Assembly (NCBI RefSeq): GCF_902712915.1
Contig: NZ_CACTIA010000005.1
Coordinates: forward strand, 62,001 to 126,000
DNA: 64,000 nt
Direction: 5' to 3'
From: Acidiphilium sp. C61
GTDB lineage: Bacteria; Pseudomonadota; Alphaproteobacteria; Acetobacterales; Acetobacteraceae
In this document: positions 1 through 11,134 of the stretch, in pieces
Layout of the letters: every line of letters starts with the position of its first letter
Position numbering within the stretch: the first letter of the stretch is position 1
The notes under the pieces: generated by a model
What the model was told of the DNA's origin: nothing
The model's database searches: none
The model's input: the letters and a program-made list of their open reading frames with translations, nothing else
Program-made: the position numbers and the translations under genes

Positions 1-863
<863 letters not shown>

Positions 864-954
864 TCATCCGCGCGCAGGTCGATGGGGAAGGCGAACCCGC
901 GGGAATGGATGATGCTTCAGTTGTCGGGCCAGGCGTTTCGGGACATCATCGGCC

Positions 955-1638
955 ATGGCACCGCATGACGCCGAGCTGACCGCCGACCTGTTGCTGCGCG
1001 CCTACCGGCTCGGCCTCTTTCCGATGGCGGAGCGGCGGGATTCGGCGACGCTGCATTTTCTCGATCCCGAGCGACGGGGGGTGCTGCCGCTCTCCGGCTT
1101 CCATCTGCCGCGGCGGCTGGCGCGCACGCTGCGGGCAACGCCCTGCGAGATCGTCGCCGACCGCGATTTCCCGGCACTGATCGCCGCTTGCGCGGCGCCA
1201 GCCCCGGGACGGATGGAAACCTGGATCAATGCCGGGATCGAGCGGCTGTTCATCGAACTTCACGAGCGCGGCCATGCCCACAGCATCGAGGTATGGCGGG
1301 AGGGCGTTCTGGTCGGCGGGCTTTACGGTCTCGCGATCGGCGGTGCATTTTTCGGCGAGAGCATGGTTTCGCGGGAGCGCGATGCGTCGAAACTGGCGCT
1401 GGTGCATCTGGTCGCACGGCTCAGGCTGGGTGGGTTCACGCTGCTGGATACGCAGTTCCTGACCGTGCATCTGGCCCGGTTCGGCGCGATGGAGGTGAGC
1501 CGGGCTTCCTATCACGCGAGGCTCGCCGCGGCCGTGGCGCAACCGGCGCGCTGGCTGGCAGACCCGCCGGCACCGCGGCTCGCCGCCGAGATCGCCTGTC
1601 TTGCGGCCGCCGGGGCGAACAAGGCTGACGAAGGTTAA
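955..1638 (+). CDS. aat: Leucyl/phenylalanyl-tRNA--protein transferase
   Basis: The 227-residue protein matches Aat, which adds Leu or Phe from aminoacyl-tRNA to the N-terminus of proteins that begin with Arg or Lys, marking them for ClpS/ClpAP degradation. Family signatures visible are the N-terminal LLLRAYRLGLFPMAE, the central GGLYGLAIGGAFFGESMVS (about residues 122-140) and LLDTQFLTVHLARFGA near residue 165. Length is normal for the family. It stands alone on the plus strand, divergent from alaS and convergent with rmd. Confidence 0.95.
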   Translation: MAPHDAELTADLLLRAYRLGLFPMAERRDSATLHFLDPERRGVLPLSGFHLPRRLARTLRATPCEIVADRDFPALIAACAAPAPGRMETWINAGIERLFIELHERGHAHSIEVWREGVLVGGLYGLAIGGAFFGESMVSRERDASKLALVHLVARLRLGGFTLLDTQFLTVHLARFGAMEVSRASYHARLAAAVAQPARWLADPPAPRLAAEIACLAAAGANKADEG

Positions 1639-1655
1639 AGAAACTTAAAATCAGT

Positions 1656-2555
1656 CTATTGCAGGACGGCGTTGACGATGTCTTGCAGGCTGTGCGTGGG
1701 CTGCCAGCCGAGCAGGGCGGCAGCCCTGGCGGCGTTGCCGGTGGCGCGGGGAATGTCGCTTGGGCGGAGGCGGGCGGGGTCGAGTTCGATGGCAACCGGT
1801 ATGCCGAGCGTTGCGATCATCGCCTCGACCATGTCGCGCAGGCGGCGCGGTGTCCCGGAGGCGAGGTTGAGGATCGTCGCGTCGGGCAGCTCGTCGAACC
1901 GGTCCAGGGCAAGCGCATAGGCGCGAGTGACATCGGCGATATGCAGGAAATCGCGCTCGGCGTCGAGATTGCCGACGCGGAGCACGGCAGGCGCCTCGCC
2001 GGCGGCGATGCGGCGAAGCTGTGCGGCAAAGGAGCCGAGAGCAAAGGCCTCGCTCTGGCCGGGACCGACATGGTTGAACGGGCGCAGGCGCAGCACAAGC
2101 AGGCCGGATTCGGCCGCCATTGCGCCAAGGGCGAGATCGGCTGCGGCCTTGCTGGCGGCATATGTGTTGAGCGGCGCGAGCGGGGCGGATTCGTCGAGCG
2201 GCACACCGGTGCGGAAGGTCGCACCGTAGCAGTCGGCGCTGCCGGCGTAGATCAGGCGGCAGCGCGGCGCGTGTGTGAGCAGGGCACGGGCGAGGTTGAG
2301 CGTGCCGTCGAGATTGACGGCAAAGGCGCGCCGCGGATCCTGCCGGGCGGCCGGCACCGCGGCCACGCCGGCAAGATGGATGCACGCCTCCGGCGCTGCG
2401 GCGCTGATTTCGGCATCCAGCGCGCCGGGATCGGTGATGTCGGCACGCAGCGCCTGCAGTTTGGCGGCAGGGAAACTGGCCGCAAGCGTGGCGCAAAGGT
2501 GCCGGCCGACGAAGCCGCCGGCCCCGGTGACCATGATGCGGGTTGGCGCTGCCAT
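1656..2555 (-). CDS. rmd: GDP-6-deoxy-D-mannose reductase (Rmd-type SDR)
   Basis: This 299-residue short-chain dehydrogenase probably reduces GDP-4-keto-6-deoxy-D-mannose to GDP-D-rhamnose for surface polysaccharide. The NAD(P) glycine motif GAGGFVG is at residues 11-17 and the catalytic pair Y132/K136 is in TYAASK. The RPFNHVGPGQ segment is typical of Rmd rather than of GDP-fucose synthase. It lies 10 bp downstream of gmd, which makes its substrate, so the two are very likely cotranscribed. A related 4-reductase giving another GDP-6-deoxyhexose cannot be fully excluded. Confidence 0.85.
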   Translation of the reverse strand: MAAPTRIMVTGAGGFVGRHLCATLAASFPAAKLQALRADITDPGALDAEISAAAPEACIHLAGVAAVPAARQDPRRAFAVNLDGTLNLARALLTHAPRCRLIYAGSADCYGATFRTGVPLDESAPLAPLNTYAASKAAADLALGAMAAESGLLVLRLRPFNHVGPGQSEAFALGSFAAQLRRIAAGEAPAVLRVGNLDAERDFLHIADVTRAYALALDRFDELPDATILNLASGTPRRLRDMVEAMIATLGIPVAIELDPARLRPSDIPRATGNAARAAALLGWQPTHSLQDIVNAVLQ

Positions 2556-2565
2556 CGAGGCAGGA

Positions 2566-3582
<1,017 letters not shown>

Positions 3583-3642
3583 TTAAATAGCGGACGAGCC
3601 GAAATCAAGGCTGGGCTCCGGCAACTGCCCGCCGCGCCGCTG

Positions 3643-4674
<1,032 letters not shown>

Positions 4675-4836
4675 CGGTAACTCCTGAAGCGTGAAGGGCG
4701 GCAGCGTGGGCAACGGTCGAATCATGCAACCTGAACGCGAATTCATCTTACGGCGTGCGGATACATCCGTCGAGGGTGAGTTTTGCATGAAGAGAACATA
4801 ACGGCAACGCGTTTGATAAGAATTTATTAATCAATT

Positions 4837-4851
4837 GTTCCTGTCATGTTC
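4837..4851 (-). promoter_or_regulatory. SOS (LexA) box upstream of recA
   Basis: The plus strand carries GTTC CTGTCAT GTTC, a perfect GTTC-N7-GTTC direct repeat, the LexA operator consensus known for alphaproteobacteria (read as GAAC-N7-GAAC in recA's direction). It lies about 163 bp upstream of the recA start and its last half overlaps the final codons and stop of galM (stop at 4844-4846). Confidence 0.8.
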
Positions 4852-5869
4852 TCGTCTGGTCGGTCGTGAAGCGCCACACCGTGCTGGAGCGGAACGCTTC
4901 GCCGGGGTCGAGCCTGGTAGAGGGAAAGGCCGGGCGGTTGGGCGAATCGGGAAAATGCTGGGTTTCGAGGGCGATTCCGTCACCGGGGCCATAGGGCGGC
5001 AGGTTAAGCTTGCCGGCGGCATAGACCTGCACGGCGGGCTCGGTAGTCTCGACCGTGAGGACGCGGCCGGAGGCTGGATCGCTCAGGAGGGCGGCGAGGC
5101 CGATCACGCCTTCGGGCTTGTCGAGCACAAGGCAATGGTCGAGTCCGGCGCGGGCGGGGCCGAGTCGCTGCTGTCGGGTGAGGTCGAGCCAGGTGCCGGC
5201 AACGGGGGCGATGGCGCCGGTCGGGATGTTTGCGGAATCGGCGGGAAGGTAGCGCGCGGCAGCAACGGCGATGTCGTGGTCGAGCGCGGTGCCGCCGCCG
5301 GCGAGGTTGAAATAGGCGTGGTTGGTCAGGTTGATCACCGTCGCACGGCCGGCGACGCGGGCGGCATAGTCGAGGCGGAGCGTGTTGTCCGGCGTCAGCG
5401 TGTAGGTGACGTAGACGGTGAGATCGCCAGGAAAGCCGTTCTCGCCGTCCGGGCTATGCAGGCGAAGGGTGAGGGCGCTGCCGGTGGCCGCGACGATGTC
5501 CCACACACGGTGGCTGAAATTGGGCGCGGGGCCGTCGGCCGGGCCGCCATGCAGGGTGGTTGTGCCCTCGTTGGCCGGCAAAATATGACGGACTCCGTCG
5601 AGCGTGAAGCCGGCGCCGGCGATGCGGTTGGCGTAGCGGCCGACGATCGCGCCAAAATAGGGACTCTTCGTCTCGTAGTCGGCGAGGGTCGGGCAGGTCA
5701 GCACGATATTGGCGAGGCGGCCGCGCCGGTCGGGAGCAAGGAGTTCCTCGACGATGCCGCCATAGTCGAGCAGGCTGACCGACATGCCGGCCGCATTCGC
5801 GAGGGTGATCCGCCGCACCTTCGCGCCGGCGCGTGTGGTGCCGTAGGGGGCGATGACGGGGTCGGGCAT
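4844..5869 (-). CDS. galM: Aldose 1-epimerase (galactose mutarotase)
   Basis: The 341-residue protein interconverts alpha and beta anomers of aldoses. Family features are the early LLDYGGIVEELLAPD, YFGAIVGRYANRIAGAGF, NEGTTTLHGG (the conserved LHGG region), INLTNHAYFNLAG with the catalytic His, and the C-terminal ALETQHFPDSPN with its conserved Glu/Gln region. The start is the ATG at 5867-5869 (MPDPVIAPYG). It follows aidB by 14 bp on the same strand, so both are probably in one transcript. The SOS box of recA overlaps its 3' end. Confidence 0.92.
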   Translation of the reverse strand: MPDPVIAPYGTTRAGAKVRRITLANAAGMSVSLLDYGGIVEELLAPDRRGRLANIVLTCPTLADYETKSPYFGAIVGRYANRIAGAGFTLDGVRHILPANEGTTTLHGGPADGPAPNFSHRVWDIVAATGSALTLRLHSPDGENGFPGDLTVYVTYTLTPDNTLRLDYAARVAGRATVINLTNHAYFNLAGGGTALDHDIAVAAARYLPADSANIPTGAIAPVAGTWLDLTRQQRLGPARAGLDHCLVLDKPEGVIGLAALLSDPASGRVLTVETTEPAVQVYAAGKLNLPPYGPGDGIALETQHFPDSPNRPAFPSTRLDPGEAFRSSTVWRFTTDQTRT

Positions 5870-5883
5870 GGCCGGTCGGTCCT

Positions 5884-7542
5884 TCAGGCGTCTTGGCAGG
5901 CGTTTGGGCTGGTGTCCGGGGGGATGACGGCGGCGCGGGCGAGGATGCCAGCGTCGCCGCCGGTGGCGCCAGCGGCGCCGAAGGCCAGTGCGGGGTGAAC
6001 GATTCGTGCGGCGATGAAGCGCTCGGCGACGGCGCCGGGAGCATGGCGGAGCAGCAGCGCGGCCGAGAGGGCGAGGGCGAGATGCTCGACGAGGCGGCGG
6101 GCGACGGGCTCGGCAGCTTCGGGACATTCGAGCCTCGCCTCCACGCCGGCGATCAGCGCGTCGAGCGCGGTGTCGGCGCCGCGGGCGGGGGCGAGTTCGG
6201 CGGCAAGGGCGGCGACGGCCTCGGGCGTGCGGGTCAGCGCGCGCAGCACGTCGAGGCAGATGACGTTGCCGGCCCCCTCCCAGACGCCGTTCAGCGGCGC
6301 CTCGCGGTAGAGCCGGGCGATCGGGTGCTCCTCGACGAAGCCGTTGCCGCCGTGGCACTCCAGCGCCTCGGCGAGCAGGGCGGGGGCGCGCTTGCAGGTC
6401 CAGTATTTCGCGATCGGGACGATGATCCGGGCGAGGGCGGCTTCGGCGGGGTCGCGGGCGGCGGCATCGGTTGCAGCTGCTGCGCGCAGGGCAAGCCAGA
6501 GCGCCGCCTCGGCTTCCAGGGCCATGTCGGCAAGGACGGCGCGCATCAGGGGCTGGTCGATCAGGGCGCGCTGGAAGGCGCGGCGATGGGCTGCGTGGTG
6601 GAGCGCGAGCGAGGTGGCCTGGCGCATCAGCGCTGCGGCGCCGAGCGCGCATTCGAGGCGGGTGAGATGCGCCATCTCGATGATGGTGGCGATGCCGCGG
6701 CCCTCGGCGCCGACCATGACCGCCTCAAGCCCGTCGAACTCGACCTCCGAGGAGGCGTTGGAGCGGTTTCCGAGCTTGTCCTTCAGGCGCTGGATCCGCA
6801 CCGCGTTGCGGCCGCCGTCATCGCGCCAGCCCTGGGCCAGGAAGCAAGAGATCGTCTCGCCGGTACGGGCGAGGGTGAGGAAGAGATCGCTGGTGGGCAC
6901 CGAGAAGAACCATTTGTGGCCGGTCAGTTGCCACGAATCGCCCGCGCGGGTCGCGGTGGTGCGGGTCTGGCGCAGATCCGAGCCGCCTTGTTTCTCGGTC
7001 ATCGCCATGGCGACGCCGAGTGCCGGTTTCTCGGCCGGCGGCAGCGGGCGCGGGTCGTAGCCGGGCGCAAGGATGCGGTCGCGGAAGCGGGCGAGCAGGT
7101 CTGGCGCGTGGGCAAGGGCGGCGGTCGCGGCGAAGGTCATCGCCGCCGGGCAGCAGACCCCGGGCTCGCCCTGGCCCCAGAGATAGGCCACCGCGGCGCG
7201 GGCGACATGAGCGCCGGGGCGGGGCTCGGTCCAGGCCAGGCTGTGGAAGCGGTCGGCGCGGATCATGCGCATCAGGCTATGCCAGGCGGGATGGTAGGCG
7301 ATTTCGTCGATGCGGTGGCCGAAGCGGTCGAAGACGGCGAGTTCGGGCGGGTTGCGATTCGCCTCCCGCGCCAGGGCGCGCAGTTCGGCGGAACCGACCC
7401 GCGTGCCGACCGCGGCGAGATGGGGAACCGCCCAGGAGGCACCGTAGGCGGCGACCGCTTCGGCAAGGGCGGCATCGGCGGTGAAGGCGTCGTGATCGGG
7501 CGGTTCGCCGGCCTGGTTGAAGACCTCGTGGGTTACAGCCAT
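5884..7542 (-). CDS. aidB: AidB-type acyl-CoA dehydrogenase-fold flavoprotein
   Basis: The 552-residue protein matches AidB along its whole length: VFNQAGEPPD at the N-terminus, NPPELAVFDRFGHRIDEI, MTFAAT, MTEKQGGSD at 181-189, GHKWFFSVPTSD, RLKDKLGNRSNASSEVEF and YREAPLNGVWEGAGNV. AidB belongs to the acyl-CoA dehydrogenase superfamily, binds FAD and DNA and is part of the adaptive response to alkylation in E. coli; its true substrate is unsettled. It heads a likely aidB-galM unit upstream of recA. No Ada operator was recognised. Confidence 0.9.
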   Translation of the reverse strand: MAVTHEVFNQAGEPPDHDAFTADAALAEAVAAYGASWAVPHLAAVGTRVGSAELRALAREANRNPPELAVFDRFGHRIDEIAYHPAWHSLMRMIRADRFHSLAWTEPRPGAHVARAAVAYLWGQGEPGVCCPAAMTFAATAALAHAPDLLARFRDRILAPGYDPRPLPPAEKPALGVAMAMTEKQGGSDLRQTRTTATRAGDSWQLTGHKWFFSVPTSDLFLTLARTGETISCFLAQGWRDDGGRNAVRIQRLKDKLGNRSNASSEVEFDGLEAVMVGAEGRGIATIIEMAHLTRLECALGAAALMRQATSLALHHAAHRRAFQRALIDQPLMRAVLADMALEAEAALWLALRAAAATDAAARDPAEAALARIIVPIAKYWTCKRAPALLAEALECHGGNGFVEEHPIARLYREAPLNGVWEGAGNVICLDVLRALTRTPEAVAALAAELAPARGADTALDALIAGVEARLECPEAAEPVARRLVEHLALALSAALLLRHAPGAVAERFIAARIVHPALAFGAAGATGGDAGILARAAVIPPDTSPNACQDA

Positions 7543-7608
7543 CGTCTCAGCATAGACAGGCTGGCACGGTTTGTCTCGCCCGGCATGTCCTGTTCGCGCC
7601 CGGCTCTA

Positions 7609-7637
7609 TTGATGACGACGCGCGCTGCGCTTATACC
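7609..7637 (+). promoter_or_regulatory. Probable sigma-70 type promoter of tRNA-Gly
   Basis: TTGATG (7609-7614) and TATACC (7632-7637) are separated by exactly 17 bp and lie 10 bp upstream of the tRNA-Gly gene. Match to consensus is moderate but the spacing and position are right for a stable-RNA promoter. Confidence 0.5.
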
Positions 7638-7647
7638 CGCCAATGTT

Positions 7648-7721
7648 GCGGGTGTAGCTCAATGGTAGAGTTCCAGCCTTCCAAGCTGGCTGTGCGGGTT
7701 CGATTCCCGTCACCCGCTCCA
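7648..7721 (+). tRNA. tRNA-Gly (anticodon TCC)
   Basis: The sequence folds as a 74-nt tRNA. The acceptor stem GCGGGTG pairs with CACCCGC, the D-arm contains AGCTCAATGGTAGAG, the anticodon stem CCAGC/GCTGG encloses the loop CTTCCAA (anticodon TCC), and the T-arm has GGTTCGATTCC. The 3' CCA (7719-7721) is encoded. It reads GGA/GGG glycine codons. Confidence 0.97.
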
Positions 7722-7750
7722 GCCTGAACGACCTTGCGCCTTGTCTGCAC

Positions 7751-7779
7751 TTGACAGCGGGGCCGGGTCGTTGTGCAAG
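7751..7779 (+). promoter_or_regulatory. Possible promoter of tRNA-Trp/secE
   Basis: A perfect -35 TTGACA lies at 7751-7756. The best -10 at 17 bp spacing (TGCAAG, 7774-7779) is poor. It is placed about 40 bp before tRNA-Trp and could start the tRNA-Trp-secE-nusG transcript. Confidence 0.3.
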
Positions 7780-7818
7780 GCGGACGGATGCGCGCGGTTT
7801 GCGGGCAGTCTGCGCCGC

Positions 7819-7895
7819 AGGGGTGTAGCTCAATTGGCTAGAGCGCCGGTCTCCAAAACCGGAGGCTGGGGGTTCGAGACCCTCCACCCCTGCCA
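7819..7895 (+). tRNA. tRNA-Trp (anticodon CCA)
   Basis: This is a 77-nt tRNA with acceptor AGGGGTG/CACCCCT, D-arm AGCTCAATTGGCTAGAGC, anticodon stem CCGGT/ACCGG around the loop CTCCAAA (anticodon CCA) and T-arm GGGGGTTCGAGACCCTC. The 3' CCA is encoded. tRNA-Trp directly before secE is a very common bacterial arrangement and supports the call. Confidence 0.97.
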
Positions 7896-7958
7896 GCCGG
7901 AATCCCGAGGGCCGGCGCTACAGGCGATTCTCGGCAGTTTTCATGGAGCAACCTGACA

Positions 7959-8153
7959 TTGGCGTTCAACCCGGCGAAATTCTTGCGTGATGTGCGCAGC
8001 GAGGCCTCCAAGACCACCTGGCCGTCGCGCAAGGAAACACTGGTGACCACCGGCGTGGTGCTGGCCATGGTCGTGGTGACCATCGTGTTCTTCCTCGCGG
8101 TCGATCAGGTGATCGGCGGGGCGATGCGGTTGCTGTTCGGTGTCGGGGGCTGA
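7959..8153 (+). CDS. secE: Protein translocase subunit SecE
   Basis: The 64-residue protein is the short single-membrane-segment SecE that clamps SecY in the inner membrane. It has the amphipathic KFLRDVRSEASKTTWPSRKET segment at about 7-27 and one hydrophobic helix near 30-60. The start is TTG at 7959: the nearby ATG at 7943 is out of frame, and GGAG at 7945-7948 is a usable ribosome site. It lies 63 bp after tRNA-Trp and 9 bp before nusG. Confidence 0.93.
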   Translation: MAFNPAKFLRDVRSEASKTTWPSRKETLVTTGVVLAMVVVTIVFFLAVDQVIGGAMRLLFGVGG

Positions 8154-8162
8154 GGTAGAGTC

Positions 8163-8693
8163 ATGGCAAAGCGCTGGTACGTTCTGCACGTCTATTCCGG
8201 GTTCGAGAAGAAGATCGCGACCCAGATTATGGAAACCGCTGCCCAGAAGGGTCTGGCGGACGAAATCGAGCAGGTGATGGTGCCGACCGAGGAGGTGGTG
8301 GAGATCCGCCGCGCCCAGAAGGTCAACGCCGAACGCAAGTTCTTCCCCGGCTACGTGCTGGTGAAGATGGAAATGACCGACGATGCCTGGCATCTCGTGC
8401 GCGACATTCCGAAGGTGACCGGATTTCTCGGTAGCAAGCTGCGGCCGACGCCGATTTCCGAGGCGGAAGCGCAGCGCATGATCCAGCAGGTGCAGGAAGG
8501 CACCGAGCATCGCCGTCCGGCGGTCGTCTTCGAGATCGGCGAGCAGGTACGCGTCGCTGACGGGCCGTTCACCAGCTTTAACGGCGTGATCGAGGACATT
8601 GACGAGGACAAGGGTCGGGTTAAGGTGTCCGTCTCGATTTTCGGGCGCTCGACGCCGGTCGAACTCGAATACGGGCAGGTCGAAAAGCTCTGA
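8163..8693 (+). CDS. nusG: Transcription termination/antitermination factor NusG
   Basis: The 176-residue protein has the N-terminal NGN domain (MAKRWYVLHVYSGFEKKIA, then VEIRRAQKVNAERKFFPGYVLVKM at about 53-76) and a C-terminal KOW domain (about 130-170, with GPFTSFNGVIEDID). NusG binds RNA polymerase and links it to Rho and the ribosome. It is cotranscribed with secE. The usual next genes, rplK and rplA, are absent here and a hydrolase gene follows. Confidence 0.97.
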   Translation: MAKRWYVLHVYSGFEKKIATQIMETAAQKGLADEIEQVMVPTEEVVEIRRAQKVNAERKFFPGYVLVKMEMTDDAWHLVRDIPKVTGFLGSKLRPTPISEAEAQRMIQQVQEGTEHRRPAVVFEIGEQVRVADGPFTSFNGVIEDIDEDKGRVKVSVSIFGRSTPVELEYGQVEKL

Positions 8694-8774
8694 CACGGCG
8701 CCCCCGCCGCACGGCGGATTCTCCGGTGCGGAGGCTGGCCCGGAGGGCCGGAACGGCCGCGAAAGGGGGGCGAT

Positions 8775-9677
8775 ATGGACAACACGATCGAAACCGTCAG
8801 GATTGCCGCCAACGGTCTCGAATTCGACGTTGACACGGCGGGGAGCGGCCGAAAGCTCGCACTCTGCCTGCACGGATTTCCGGAGAGCCGCTTCTCGTGG
8901 CGCTTCCAGCTGCCTCTGCTCGCCCGCCTCGGCTACACTGCCTGGGCACCGGACTTGCGGGGCTATGGGCATTCGTCCCGCCCGCAGGGGGTGGAGAATT
9001 ACCGCGCCTCGCTGCTGCTGCGCGACGTGGCCGGGCTGATCGACGCAGCACGGGCGCGCGGCATCGATGACGGGGTATTGCTGATCGGGCATGACTGGGG
9101 CGGGGCGCTCGGCTGGCTGTTCGTGCTGAACCGGGTCCGGCCGGTGGAGCGGTTCATCGTGATGAATCTGCCGCATCCCGATCTCTTCGCCCGCGGCTTG
9201 CGCCGGTGGCGGCAGTTGCGCCGCTCCTGGTACATTTTCTGGTTCAAGCTCCCCTGGCTGCCCGAGCGCGTGCTGGCGGCGGACCGGGCCGCCTGGATCG
9301 CCCGGGTATTTCGCGGGTTGGCGGTGGACAAGAGCCGGTTCCCCGACGAGGTGCTGGAGGTCTATCGCGCCAATGCGCTGATTCCCGGCGCGCTGACCGC
9401 GATGATCAACTGGTACCGGGCGAATCTGCGCAACCCGTGGCGCCGGCTCGCGCCGGCGAAGCGGCTTGCGGTGCCGACGCTGATGATCTGGGGCGAGGTC
9501 GACCCTGCGCTTGGCTTCGAACTGACCGAGGGCACCGCGGCACTGGTCGACGATTTCACCTTTCGCAGCCTGCCGGACGTGTCGCACTGGGTGCAGCAGG
9601 AGGCGCCGGAATCGGTGAACGCGATGATCGAGGCCTGGCTGGAAGGGCGCGAGGTGCCGTTTCACCCTAGCCCCTGA
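8775..9677 (+). CDS. Alpha/beta hydrolase, epoxide-hydrolase-like
   Basis: The 300-residue protein has the alpha/beta-hydrolase order of epoxide hydrolases: HGFPE (33-37) for the oxyanion hole, PDLRGYGHSSRP near 59-70, the nucleophile Asp107 in GHDWGG, an acidic residue in WGEVDPALG and the general base His271 in SHWVQQEAPE. An Asp nucleophile points to an epoxide hydrolase or haloalkane dehalogenase rather than an esterase. The physiological substrate is unknown. It lies 81 bp downstream of nusG on the same strand and is not part of the usual secE-nusG-rplK cluster. Confidence 0.8.
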   Translation: MDNTIETVRIAANGLEFDVDTAGSGRKLALCLHGFPESRFSWRFQLPLLARLGYTAWAPDLRGYGHSSRPQGVENYRASLLLRDVAGLIDAARARGIDDGVLLIGHDWGGALGWLFVLNRVRPVERFIVMNLPHPDLFARGLRRWRQLRRSWYIFWFKLPWLPERVLAADRAAWIARVFRGLAVDKSRFPDEVLEVYRANALIPGALTAMINWYRANLRNPWRRLAPAKRLAVPTLMIWGEVDPALGFELTEGTAALVDDFTFRSLPDVSHWVQQEAPESVNAMIEAWLEGREVPFHPSP

Positions 9678-9686
9678 GGTCGCTGT

Positions 9687-10109
9687 TCAGGAGTCCAGCA
9701 GCACGCCCTTGCTGGTGCCCTCGACCGCAACGGTTCCGGTCTCGACCAGGGTGAGTGTCCCGGCACAGACCGCGATGGTGCCAAGGCCTTCCTTATATTC
9801 AATGCCGGTTACCTCCCAGCGGATGCGGGTGCGTGCGTCCATCGGCACGGCACGGCGGAAGCGGAAGGTGAACTCCATGCCCACGGTAGGGCCGAGGCCG
9901 GAAAAATGCGCCGCGGTCAGGCCCATCATCCGCGCCGTGGTCTCGGTACCGCTGGCGATCAGCCCGCCATAACGGGAGGCTTTGGCCAGCGCCTCGTCAT
10001 GGTGCATCGGGTTGGTGTCGCCCACCAGCAGGGCGAAAGCGCGGGAGGCGCTTTCCTCGAAAACGTGTTCGGTCTCGAAACTGTCACCGATTTTGATGAT
10101 TTCAGCCAT
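9687..10109 (-). CDS. MaoC-type (R)-enoyl-CoA hydratase domain protein
   Basis: A 140-residue single hot-dog-fold protein. The hydratase-2 motif D-x4-H is present as D31...H36 in GDTNPMHHDEA, followed by GGLIASG. Such proteins hydrate (R)-enoyl-CoA, for example to feed polyhydroxyalkanoate synthesis, but the true acyl substrate cannot be read from the sequence. It is convergent with the preceding hydrolase gene, ending 9 bp from it, and divergent from galU with 146 bp between. Confidence 0.8.
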   Translation of the reverse strand: MAEIIKIGDSFETEHVFEESASRAFALLVGDTNPMHHDEALAKASRYGGLIASGTETTARMMGLTAAHFSGLGPTVGMEFTFRFRRAVPMDARTRIRWEVTGIEYKEGLGTIAVCAGTLTLVETGTVAVEGTSKGVLLDS

Positions 10110-10255
10110 ATTTTAATCTTTCTTGGATGTTCTTGTTCATTCAGCTGCAACGTGGCATTTGGCGCGCAAGCGGAATAACTGCCACACGGGCACCAGGCCG
10201 TCCATTCCAGGGGCAGGGCTTCACGCGCTGATATCGTTTTGAGGGAGACAGTGCT

Positions 10256-11134
10256 TTGCCGATCAAGCCTTTGAAAAAAGCAGTCCTTCCCGTTGCCGGG
10301 CTGGGTACGCGATTCCTTCCGGCGACGAAGGCGATCCCCAAGGAGATGCTGCCGGTCGTCGACAAGCCGTTGATCCAGTACGCGATCGACGAGGCGCGGG
10401 CCGCAGGCATCGAGCAGTTCTGCATGGTAACCGGGCGTGGCAAGACGGCGCTGATCGACCATTTCGACATCGCCTTCGAGCTTGAGGCGACGTTGAACGA
10501 ACGCGGCAAGGGCGATGCGCTCGACATGCTGCGCAGCGAGGCGATGGAGCCGGGGTCGATCGTGACGGTGCGCCAGCAGGTGCCGCTCGGGCTTGGCCAC
10601 GCGATCTGGTGCGCGCGCGCGTTCATCGGCGACGATCCGTTCGCGATCCTGCTGCCCGACGACCTGGTGCTGAGCCGGACGCCCTGCCTTGGCCAACTCG
10701 CCGACGCCTATCGGGCGACCGGGGGAAATGTGGTCGCGGTCGAGGAGGTGCCGATGGAGCATGTCCATCGCTATGGCGTGCTGAAGACCGGAACGGTGGA
10801 AGGCAACCTCGTCGAGGTCAGGGGGCTCGTTGAAAAGCCGAAGCGCGAGGAAGCGCCGTCCAACCTCTCGATCATCGGGCGCTACGTGCTGCTGCCGGAG
10901 GTGATCGCCCATCTCTCGCGGATGGAGCGCGGCGCCGGCAACGAGGTGCAGCTGACGGACGCGATGGCGAAGATGATCGGGGCCGCACCTTTCCACGGGC
11001 TCAAGTTCGAGGGACGCCGGTTCGACTGCGGCGACAAGGCAGGCTATCTGGAAGCACAGATTGCCTTCGGTCTGCAGCGCGCCGATCTCGGGCCGTCGAT
11101 CCGGCATTTTCTAAAGGCTTATTCAGATGCATGA
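10256..11134 (+). CDS. galU: UTP--glucose-1-phosphate uridylyltransferase
   Basis: The 292-residue GalU makes UDP-glucose from UTP and glucose-1-phosphate. The nucleotidyltransferase signature GLGTRFLPATKAIPKEMLPV lies at residues 15-34, with DKPLIQYAIDEA next and LVEKPKREEAPSN around 195. The start is TTG at 10256, preceded by GAGGGAGA; no ATG fits. It overlaps the following phosphohexomutase by 8 bp, so synthesis of glucose-1-phosphate and UDP-glucose is coupled. The product supports polysaccharide synthesis. Confidence 0.95.
   Translation: MPIKPLKKAVLPVAGLGTRFLPATKAIPKEMLPVVDKPLIQYAIDEARAAGIEQFCMVTGRGKTALIDHFDIAFELEATLNERGKGDALDMLRSEAMEPGSIVTVRQQVPLGLGHAIWCARAFIGDDPFAILLPDDLVLSRTPCLGQLADAYRATGGNVVAVEEVPMEHVHRYGVLKTGTVEGNLVEVRGLVEKPKREEAPSNLSIIGRYVLLPEVIAHLSRMERGAGNEVQLTDAMAKMIGAAPFHGLKFEGRRFDCGDKAGYLEAQIAFGLQRADLGPSIRHFLKAYSDA

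Noticed and set aside
10110..10255. A riboswitch or attenuator before galU
   Set aside because: No conserved fold, terminator or leader peptide could be recognised.
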